DNA from: Cymbomonas tetramitiformis | Taxonomy: Eukaryota > Chlorophyta > Pyramimonadophyceae > Pyramimonadales > Pyramimonadaceae | NCBI GenBank assembly: GCA_001247695.2 | Contig: LGRX02003706.1 | Span: 34,642 to 47,549, forward strand | Direction of reading: 5' to 3' | DNA: 12,908 bases | Shown: piece by piece, positions 7,938 through 12,908 of the stretch | How positions within the stretch are numbered: position 1 is the first letter of the stretch | How the letters are laid out: the number at the start of each line of letters is the position of its first letter | Notes under the pieces: model-generated | Told to the model about the DNA's origin: nothing | Seen by the model: the letters and a program-made list of their open reading frames with translations, nothing else | Database searches by the model: none | Made by a program: the position numbers and the translations under genes

Positions 7938-9798
7938 CTGGAATACATGCATCACCCCCTCCCGACATCAAGCACGTATGCACCATCACATCGATATCAA
8001 ATCATCAGTCTCGCACCGCTTGGCTCGTGCATGTTCGGCCCGCACACTACTGCACACTGGTACATGTGCACCCAAGACGTACCCAGTATGAAGACATGAC
8101 GGGTACACATGCACCCACGCGTTCCCATGTTAGGTGTGTATATACCGAGGGTGTACGGGTACTGGTGGTACATGATTGTGCACTCACCGGTCTGTTTTTG
8201 CCTTTTCCTTTGTTCGCTCGCGACCTTTCGTCCTCACCCTCTCGACGTAAAAAGATCGGAAGTAACATTGCACTGTCTTGAACTTTTTGTCCATGGATGC
8301 GGTCCGGAACTTCATCGTACCCACTTGCACTCGATTGAACTTGCGGCATCGAGGAGGGCAACCTTCGAGTAGAGCGCGCTCATACTCTGTGTATTGTCTT
8401 CCCAACCATGGGGTGGGGTCCAGGTCGATGTGCATCTTGTACTTGGCGGTACCCGGTGCGCCTTTGACCTGAAGGTGCGCCGTCTGCAAACAACACATCA
8501 AGGTAAGGTTTGCGCGGAGTCCAAAAATGCAAAAACTTTTCAAAAATCTTTTATTTGATAAATAGGTTGCCCAGAGCACCCTGTACATATTGCGCACTTC
8601 AGGTATCAAATTGACCACGTTAATGAAAAGTTATGGTCGATACCGCTCGGTCATCCCCCATACTTAACCATACTTAAGCGCAAACTTAAATCGCTCGTAT
8701 CTCAAAATCTAGATTTTGAAAAGTTTTTGCATTTTTGGACTCCGCGCAAACCTTACCTTGACATGGCGCCTAAGCACTACGGAAATGCCGGGGACGTATG
8801 TACCGCGCGTGCACTGCATTACGGGTGCAGGCTAAATACACGTGTACCGGGCCAGCACTGGAAACGGTTGCGACCGGGTGCACACGTACTGACCTATGGT
8901 ACATGGTGGGTACACGTGCACCCGCAATGCTCCACATGCGACTTACTTGGAGATGAGGTGGTTGTAGTTCTCCACGAGTTCCTCGAGATTTATGTAGTGC
9001 TGGATATTGTTCCTCATCCACTTGGTCAGCAGCTGTTGCTCGAGGTCGGTGAGATTGTGGTTTTTCCCCACGTTGTTGACGCCAACCGGGTCCACGGTGA
9101 TGACCTTCGTGTGGAACGGGATTGGCACCTCTTGGCGTAATGCCACGAGAAGTTCACGCACGAACCGTAGCATGTCCTGTCTGCCGATGCCGTTCATGAT
9201 GCTCTGTATTGGAAACGCGTTGTTCTTCACCCATCTCCCGATCTTCCCATTATTATACGACTCGAACACGTACATCCAATACTCGCGAACCGGTCCGAGG
9301 TCAAACATCTGTGCGAAAGCAAGTGCGTGTTAAGTACCCACCAATGTGGTGAACACATTCCCCGAGTGCTCTCGATGTTCTCGAACCATTCTTGTACAAT
9401 CATACTTGTCCAATGACGCCTTGTCCTGTATCGACACACGCCCCGTGCAAGGTGGGTGCACGCGTACCGGGGCATTCTATGTACCGGGTACAAGGAAAGT
9501 ACACACGCACCGTTATTCTGTAACATATGTACCCGGCATGTACCGCGCCGGGTACGCACCGAGGACGCGTGTACTAGGCGTGTACCCGGTAAATGTGCCC
9601 TACGTGCTTGCAGTTGCAGGTGTCATGCGGGATGGAGGAGCATATTTATCGCACCTTCGGGATGAGCTTGTGCGAAGTCAACTCCCTAATGATGGTGGTG
9701 AGGTCTCCAACAATCTTGGCGAGTGGATTAAGGGAATTGTCATCGCGTGGCCAAGCCACGAGAGTTGCAAACATGCCGGAGACAAACATTACCAAGTG
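7589..9798 (-). CDS. CACTA (En/Spm-like) Tnp2-type transposase, 3' half, multi-exon
   Basis: Minus-strand exons at 9798-9655, 9425-9342, 9308-8947, possibly 8769-8757, 8483-8188 and 7937-7589 join in consistent phase into about 415 codons ending in TGA. Exons 1-3 match the DUF4218 layout of Tnp2 proteins: a His region (HEHLVMF), then LTSHKLIPK, then GPVREYWMYVFESYNNGK, where DUF4218 has GPVxxxWMYPFERY. The last exons match the C-terminal region of CACTA transposases (GRVDDIY, GGRPYVFVKVSW, FYVLDP). Such proteins cut and reinsert CACTA elements. The catalytic N-terminal half is not visible, so this is a partial or broken gene. Introns carry GTACATG repeats. Whether it is expressed is unknown. 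Confidence 0.75.
7938..8187 (-). repeat. Intron filled with GTAC-motif repeats (block 2)
   Basis: A 250-base intron between the last two Tnp2-like exons, with donor GTGAGT and acceptor TATTCCAG. Much of its interior is built of the GTACATG/GTACACATG motif family found in block 1. Confidence 0.65.
8188..8483 (-). CDS. Tnp2-like exon downstream of DUF4218
   Basis: The acceptor is TTGTTTGCAG before ACG, and the donor is a perfect GTGAGT after GACCG (phase 2). Encoded residues include TAHLQVKGAPGTAKY, DPTPWLGRQYTEYERALLEG, KFRTASMDKKFKTVQCYF and a very basic tail (RTKGRERTKEKAKTDR). The length of 296 bp agrees with a phase-0 start and phase-2 end. In CACTA transposases the equivalent region carries the tyrosine/phenylalanine-rich part before the final beta-rich domain. 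The match is weaker than for the DUF4218 exons. Confidence 0.65.
8499..8760. mobile_element. 262-bp foldback MITE inside a Tnp2-like intron
   Basis: The two ends are perfect inverted repeats of about 47 bp beginning CAAGGTAAGGTTTGCGCGG (8499-8545 and 8714-8760). They are flanked by ACAT on both sides (8495-8498 and 8761-8764), a 4-bp target duplication. The perfect arms imply recent insertion or repair. The interior is AT-rich with no coding sense. The tip CAAGGTAAGG matches the splice-donor consensus AG/GTAAG in both orientations. The family is not recognised. It shares 4-bp targeting with the 669-bp element at 2499 but has different ends. Confidence 0.88.
8757..8769 (-). CDS. Proposed 13-nt microexon at the edge of a MITE
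   Basis: Between the phase-2 donor at 8946 and the phase-0 acceptor at 8484 the frame does not close. A 13-base piece, G CGC CAT GTC AAG, preceded by TGCTTAG and followed by GTAAGG, supplies exactly the missing phase. Its donor GTAAGG lies within the inverted repeat of the foldback element at 8499-8760. This is an inference from phase arithmetic and splice consensus; it could be coincidence. Confidence 0.35.
8785..8940 (-). repeat. GTAC-motif repeat block 3 in intron
   Basis: The intron sequence downstream of the GTAAGT donor at 8946 is built of CATGTACC, GTACACGTG and TGCACCCG variants. It has the same motif family as blocks 1, 2 and 4. Confidence 0.7.
8947..9308 (-). CDS. Tnp2-like exon with the conserved GPV-WMYVFE motif
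   Basis: The acceptor TTTCGCACAG lies just before ATG TTT, and the donor is TCCAA before GTAAGTCGC (phase 2). The product contains LGPVREYWMYVFESYNNGK and KNNAFPIQSIM, the best-conserved part of DUF4218. After it come RQDMLRFVRELLVAL and a helical stretch (TDLEQQLLTKWMRNNIQHY). Length is 362 bp. This exon is the main evidence for the CACTA assignment. A weaker alternative donor (GTGGAG after GAACTC, phase 0) would avoid the need for the proposed microexon downstream. Confidence 0.78.
9342..9425 (-). CDS. Tnp2-like exon, 28 codons of DUF4218
   Basis: An 84-bp exon in phase 0 on both sides, with acceptor GATACAG before GAC and donor GTGGGT after TTG. It encodes DKASLDKYDCTRM and HREHSGNVFTTL, corresponding to the DUF4218 segment that precedes the conserved GPV...W motif. 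The following intron is only 33 bases (9309-9341) and contains an in-frame TAA, so it must be removed for translation to continue. Confidence 0.68.
9426..9654 (-). repeat. Intron with GTAC-motif repeats (block 4)
   Basis: A 229-base intron (donor GTGCGA, acceptor GATACAG). Its middle, about 9440-9600, consists of GTACCGGGTAC, CATGTACC and GTACACACG variants. The repeat ends close to both splice sites and does not enter the exons. Confidence 0.68.
9655..9798 (-). CDS. Tnp2-like exon: start of the DUF4218 region
   Basis: The exon reads HLVMFVSGMFATLVAW, then DDNSLNPLAKIVGDLTTIIR and ELTSHKLIPK. This matches the opening of DUF4218 (a HDxHVLM-like motif, a long helix, then L/F..L/C.SKVL). The donor is AAG followed by GTGCGATAA, phase 0. 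The upstream edge is uncertain: an AG lies just before CAC (9799-9800), but no pyrimidine tract precedes it, and conserved sense may start two or three codons earlier (PHEHL). Beyond it the sequence changes to T-rich repeat DNA, so upstream exons are lost or far away. Confidence 0.68.
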
Positions 9799-10236
9799 CT
9801 CGTGTGGTTGTGTTGTATGGGTATGTTTTTGTCTGGTTTTGGCTTCCCCCACCCTTCATGTTTAGTCCCCAGTTCCTGGCTTGTATTTCTATTCTTCGTC
9901 TTATCATCCACATCAGCAGCTTGCCCTTCGTTGGAGTGCCTTCTCTTATTGTGGTTGCCGCTTGCTCTGGTTTCCTTGTTCTGACAAGCATGGGTCTGCC
10001 ATTACGGTTAATCAGTCTAAGTAGTTTGTATCCGTAGGGCGGGTGGGTGCTCTACGCTGCTGCATTTTTAGTTGTAGTCCGGTTTCTTCTGTATCTGCGG
10101 CTGCTCGTTCTCCCGTTGCGTTCATCTCGGCGCGTCTCCCTCCTACGATCTCGTGTTGTTCCTCCCGGTGTTAGTGTTACAATCAGCATGACGAGCAGTG
10201 GAGTTATGGTAATCGCAGCCTTTTGTAGCGGTCCGG
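9799..10236. other. T-rich unassigned sequence upstream of the Tnp2-like exons
   Basis: No GTAC motifs and no recognised exon are present. The hydrophobic plus-strand open frames here follow from T-rich composition. It may be part of the same inserted repeat unit as 10237-11120. Confidence 0.4.
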
Positions 10237-11120
10237 TCACTTCTCGTTGTGGCCATTCCGGGTCTCGCCGCAATGTTCGTGGTGTTATCAAGTTTATGGT
10301 TACAGCGTCACATCGCCCTAAATTCGTGTCTGTAACGCCCATAATCTCATTCCATTGGCGGTTCCCATTTTTGGTGTGTTGTCCCGTACTTGTGTAGAAA
10401 TTTTGGGGTGTTTCGGTGTTTTTTCCGATTTTTTTATTTTTACGTAGAGCATTTTTAGGAATTCGCTTGTGGTCGAATGTTGGTAGTTTGCTCCAGTATT
10501 TTGTGTGTCCCTTCTCCCTGCTCTCCTGAGCCATTCCCTGAAGTTTCCCAGCGTCTTTCCCGTCATGTTGTGCCGTGCGCGTGCATTTGCGTCCCTCGTT
10601 GTTAGGGTTATTTTAGGGTTCGCCTTTGTACTACAGTAGTTCCGTTTTAAGCGGGTGGGTGGTAGTGTGTCATTTGGTTGGTTGGGGTGCTTATTTTGGG
10701 CCTGTCTTGTCCATCTCGGGTGTCGCTGTAGTGTTTTCGCTGTTGTCGAGTTTATGGTTACAGCGTTACATTGCCCTAGATCCATATCTATAACGCCCCT
10801 AATATGATTTCCTTGGCGGGCCTCATTTTTTGTGTGTCGTCCCCTAGTTGTGCAAAACATTTGGGGTGTTTCGGTGTGTTTTCCAAAATTTTTAACTTTT
10901 ACGTAGAGCATTTTTGGGAATTCGCTTGTGGTCGAGTGTCGGCAGTTCGCCCTCATACTTTGTGTAGCGTGTCTCCCTACCCTCCTGAGCCATTCCCTAA
11001 AGTTTTTTCCTGCCCCTCTCAGTATATGGGGCTGTGTGAAGTCATTTGTGTCTTTAATTGGTAGGGTTTCGGTAGGGTTCGCCTGCATATCGTGGTAATG
11101 TCGTGCAAACTTGCCGAGTG
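10237..11120. repeat. Imperfect direct repeat, period about 459 bp
   Basis: A unit around 10237-10655 recurs at 10705-11120. Shared runs include GTTTATGGTTACAGCGT (10292, 10750), GGGGTGTTTCGGTGT, ACGTAGAGCATTTTT (10442, 10901), GGAATTCGCTTGTGGTCGA and CCTGAGCCATTCCCT. The spacing is 458-459, with small indels. Both copies are T-rich on the plus strand, so the minus strand is low in stops and gives a 343-codon open frame (10318-11349) with repeated segments such as NFREWLRR and HSTTSEF. The frames diverge after an indel, which argues against selection for protein. Each copy ends near a TTAGGGTT/TAGGGTT motif followed by CGCCT. It is probably a satellite or element-internal repeat. Confidence 0.8.
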
Positions 11121-11335
11121 GGAATGTAATCCTAATATTGCTATCAGTGTACCATGTATTCTTTTGTTTAAGTATATATATGCAGCGGTTCATTGCTGCC
11201 GTCCTCTTCTGTCGTTCGTACATGCCATGGGAATTCAGTTTATGTTCATTAGTTTCGTGTTGAGCATGTTTCGTAGTGCCTGTGGGCCCCGCCTGGAAGT
11301 TAATGTGTTGTTTATATAACTTAGCAGAGCCAAGG
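11121..11335. other. Unassigned sequence
   Basis: No gene or repeat was identified beyond the tail of the direct repeat and a short TATATATA run near 11175. Confidence 0.45.
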
Positions 11336-11410
11336 TGGGTATAGTACACCGGCCATGTACCAACTGAAGAACGGTAAGGTGCACGCGTACCCGGAGTGCA
11401 CGCATTACTT
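11336..11410. repeat. GTAC-motif repeat block 5
   Basis: A short run with CATGTACC, GTACACCGG and GTACCCGG variants, next to the possible exon at 11430. Confidence 0.6.
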
Positions 11411-11429
11411 TATGAAGGGAAGAACGCAC

Positions 11430-11555
11430 CTTGCATCGACATCGTCGGTGTCGTGAACGGGTCGTTGTCGACCGTGTTGTCGCCATGCCGCATGCGCCGG
11501 GGCCGGGCGAAGATACCGAGGGCGTCCCCGACGCTCCTGCCCATGTCGCATGGAT
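11430..11555 (-). CDS. Possible GC-rich exon, unknown product
   Basis: A GC-rich island sits between two GTAC-motif blocks, just as the Tnp2-like exons do. On the minus strand it has an acceptor ATGCAG (just above 11555) and a donor CAAG before GTGCGT. It reads DPCDMGRSVGDALGIF, then ARPRRMRHGD and NDPFTTPTMSMQ. Length is 126 bp. No domain is recognised. It could be an upstream exon of the Tnp2-like gene, but its phase-1 donor does not fit the phase-0 exon at 9798 directly, so at least one further exon or a break would lie between. Confidence 0.3.
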
Positions 11556-11574
11556 CTGCATACGGGAAGACATT

Positions 11575-12085
11575 GCGGGTACATACGTACCGAACATATA
11601 TTAGGCGGCATAAGGTACATACACGGACGCATGTACCCGGCATGTACCCGGCGGTATGCCGCGCCGCGAGCAAGTACACGTCGGGTACAAGGTAAAGGTA
11701 CACGTGTATCCGGCATGTACGCACAGACGGATACATGTGTACTGCATATGTACTATCACCGTACGTTTTCGGTACATGGGGACCTTATCAGTACGCAAAT
11801 GATGTACCCTGCATGTACCCGAACGTAATTTCTGGGTACATATGTTATTTCTGCACCCAACTTTGGCTTCATTCTTGTACTTTTGTGTACTTGCTCGCGG
11901 CGGATGTTGGGTACAATTAGGGTATACATGAACCATCCCGTTACTAAAATCCGCCGCGAGCAAGTACAAGAATGAAGCCAAAGTTGGGTGCAGAAATAAC
12001 ATATGTACTCAGGCTTGGTATATGCAAGTGCATGCGAGTACAATTTACACTTTTCCCGACAGCTTCAGGTACAACCCAGGCGCAC
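11575..12085. repeat. GTAC-motif repeat block 6
   Basis: A long irregular array of CATGTACCCGG, GTACATACGTACC, GTACACGTGTA and similar motifs in both orientations. It contains the hairpin repeat at 11836-12008. It ends near 12085, after which the sequence becomes A-rich. Confidence 0.8.
11836..12008. mobile_element. Hairpin (foldback) repeat with 60-70 bp arms
   Basis: The left arm 11836-11905 (GTACATATGTTATTTCTG, then CACCCAACTTTGGC, ending CGGCGGAT) is the complement of the right arm 11949-12008. The only large difference is about ten extra bases, around TTTTGTGTAC, in the left arm. The loop is about 43 bases. TA at each tip could be a target duplication, but the tips lie in GTAC-rich sequence and this is unsure. 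The 16-base piece GCCGCGAGCAAGTACA of the right arm also occurs at 11663-11678. It is probably a MITE or a product of inverted duplication. Confidence 0.75.
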
Positions 12086-12290
12086 GTGTACCCAAGCGAA
12101 CATCACCAAAACGCAAAAAAAGTCACCAAACCCCCAAAAACAAGTTGGCCTCATTTTAAAGCGCACGACGAGCGCAAAAAATAATCGAGTGCACGACGAG
12201 CCCGAAAAACATTTTAGTTGCACGAAAAATGGGCAAACGTGTTGCACAAAAAAAAACAGAGAAAAAAAATCGTACCTCAATTAGGATGAC
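12086..12290. other. A-rich non-coding sequence with a small direct repeat
   Basis: A-rich tracts are broken by two copies of CACGACGAGC (12164-12173 and 12192-12201, 28 bases apart). No coding frame is convincing. Confidence 0.5.
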
Positions 12291-12463
12291 CGCCCGAGTA
12301 GAGCGGTGGGGTGGAATAATCGATGACGATCGCGATCGATACGTACGTGACCTGCGTGCCTGCGATCCCCAACCCGCGAGCGCGAGCGTCATGCGGTGGA
12401 TTATTCCATCTCCAATCGTCCGATGGCATGGCATCGCATGGCATGGCACACGTTTCGCAGAAT
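12291..12463. other. GC-rich non-coding sequence with a 10-bp inverted repeat
   Basis: TGGAATAATC (12312-12321) faces GATTATTCCA (12399-12408). Self-complementary CGATCGCGATCG and TACGTACGT lie near the left arm. ATGGCATGGCAT-type repeats follow at about 12423-12448. No gene is seen. Confidence 0.45.
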
Positions 12464-12504
<41 letters not shown>

Positions 12505-12506
12505 GA
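12464..12506. repeat. (GTCATC)n microsatellite
   Basis: About six and a half perfect hexamer units. It reads as alternating Asp/Asp or Ser-rich peptides in overlapping frames, which explains the open frames crossing it. Confidence 0.95.
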
Positions 12507-12530
12507 TCGTGGAAACTGAAAAGGAGAGGT

Positions 12531-12598
12531 GGAGTGAGTTGGATTCGAACCAACTATTTCGAGTGCAAAGGACTCGCGGGAATCTTCCCGTTCACTCC
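12531..12598 (-). tRNA. tRNA-like cloverleaf, anticodon position reads TTT (Lys), aberrant
   Basis: On the minus strand a 68-nt cloverleaf folds. The acceptor stem is a perfect 7 bp (GGAGTGA/TCACTCC). A 4-bp stem GGGA/TCCC stands in for the D-arm. The anticodon stem CGAGT/ACTCG has a 7-nt loop CCTTTGC, then a 5-nt variable loop and a perfect T-arm GTTGG-TTCGAAT-CCAAC. The T-arm with internal TTCGA is the canonical B box. Oddities: the D-loop is only four bases without the GG pair, position 8 is A and not T, and position 33 is C where T is nearly universal. No CCA is encoded. It could be a tRNA pseudogene, an organelle-type tRNA insertion or a SINE-related tRNA piece. Confidence 0.5.
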
Positions 12599-12908
12599 AA
12601 GTCAAAGTTCCGCGCATGCCAAGGATGAGCGCGCTAAGCACACACAAAATAATACATATACATATAAAAAACATGCACTACAAACCTGTGACATATTGCA
12701 GCGAGCAAGAATGAGAAATATCATAACATGCAACCCGCTGGCGAGGCCACCACACGCTGCTGCACACTGCTGGACGGTGAAATGTGAAGCGTTGACTGAG
12801 TTTGAACTTTTACAGTATTCTGTCAAAATGCCTACTGTACAGTGGACACCTTCACTTCCCGTTGCGCGTTGGGGGGGGGCGTGAGAAGTCACAGCACGTC
12901 CTCGTCAC
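12599..12908. other. Unassigned sequence at the right edge
   Basis: No gene was recognised. A palindromic CTACTGTACAGTGG and a TTTACAGTATTCTGTC stretch near 12808-12845 faintly recall Tc1/mariner-type ends, but no partner end is in view. A G9 run precedes the window end. Confidence 0.4.

Noticed and set aside
8184..8618. Single 144-codon minus-strand open frame as one exon
   Set aside because: Its upstream third is the AT-rich MITE and intron sequence. A pyrimidine tract with acceptor TTGTTTGCAG at 8484 marks the real start of coding sense.
9346..9984. 212-codon plus-strand open frame with hydrophobic C-terminus as a membrane protein
   Set aside because: Its first part is antisense to Tnp2-like exons and GTAC repeats, and the hydrophobic part follows from T-rich DNA.
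10600..10625. TTAGGG motifs as an interstitial telomere
   Set aside because: Only two irregular TTAGGG-like motifs per repeat unit, with no tandem array.
10318..11349. 343-codon minus-strand open frame as a host gene
   Set aside because: It spans two diverged copies of a 459-bp repeat, the frame shifts between copies, the composition simply reflects A-rich sequence, and no domain is visible.
12800..12850. Tc1/mariner end near the right edge
   Set aside because: Only an ACAGTA-like resemblance and a short palindrome; no partner inverted repeat or TA-bounded unit in view.
12396..12884. 162-codon plus-strand open frame
   Set aside because: It runs antisense through the GTCATC microsatellite and the tRNA-like cloverleaf. 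Frames of this kind over tRNAs are common artefacts.

Overview
This window is eukaryotic nuclear DNA made almost entirely of transposable elements and repeats. Three things show this: spliceosomal intron/exon structure with GT-AG boundaries, a chromodomain-bearing Ty3/gypsy pol, and a multi-exon CACTA (Tnp2-type) transposase with a DUF4218 region. No bacterial operon, phage or CRISPR feature is present. The host cannot be named from sequence alone. A repeat-rich alga or other protist, plant or fungus-like genome would fit. I found no intact host protein-coding gene.

Layout, left to right. (1) 1-235 is a hairpin-forming GGACC minisatellite. 236-2116 is repeat-rich non-coding DNA with a (CA)n tract, a GACAT-rich patch and a possible decayed minus-strand reading frame (about 1230-1980). 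(2) About 2117-6930 is a dead minus-strand Ty3/gypsy chromovirus: the gag end, protease, RT, RNase H, integrase and chromodomain can be read in order, broken by frameshifts and stops. It lacks its 5' part and 5' LTR. Three insertions lie inside its pol: a 669-bp TIR element with 4-bp TSDs (2499-3167), a 74-bp intron-like insertion flanked by 9-bp repeats (3520-3593), and a 168-bp Tc1/mariner-like MITE at a TA (5774-5941). In each case, subtracting the insert and one target copy puts pol back in one frame.

(3) About 6931-12085 is dominated by blocks of GTACATG/CATGTACC-type repeats. They alternate with exons of a minus-strand CACTA Tnp2-like transposase 3' half (exons between 7589 and 9798). 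The exons join in consistent phase to about 415 codons ending in a proper stop. One intron contains a 262-bp foldback MITE (8499-8760) whose inverted-repeat tip is itself a near-perfect splice donor. The catalytic N-terminal half is not visible. Upstream of the readable exons lies a T-rich stretch with a roughly 459-bp direct repeat (about 10237-11120), then a possible further GC-rich exon (11430-11555) and a hairpin repeat (11836-12008). (4) 12086-12908 is A-rich non-coding DNA with a (GTCATC)n microsatellite, a minus-strand tRNA-like cloverleaf of 68 nt with aberrant D-arm and anticodon loop, and unassigned sequence to the end.

The main story is nested transposition: a retroelement hit repeatedly by small cut-and-paste elements, next to a CACTA gene whose introns are filled with one short repeat family. 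Two insertions, at 3520-3593 and 8499-8760, look like candidate transposon-derived introns.
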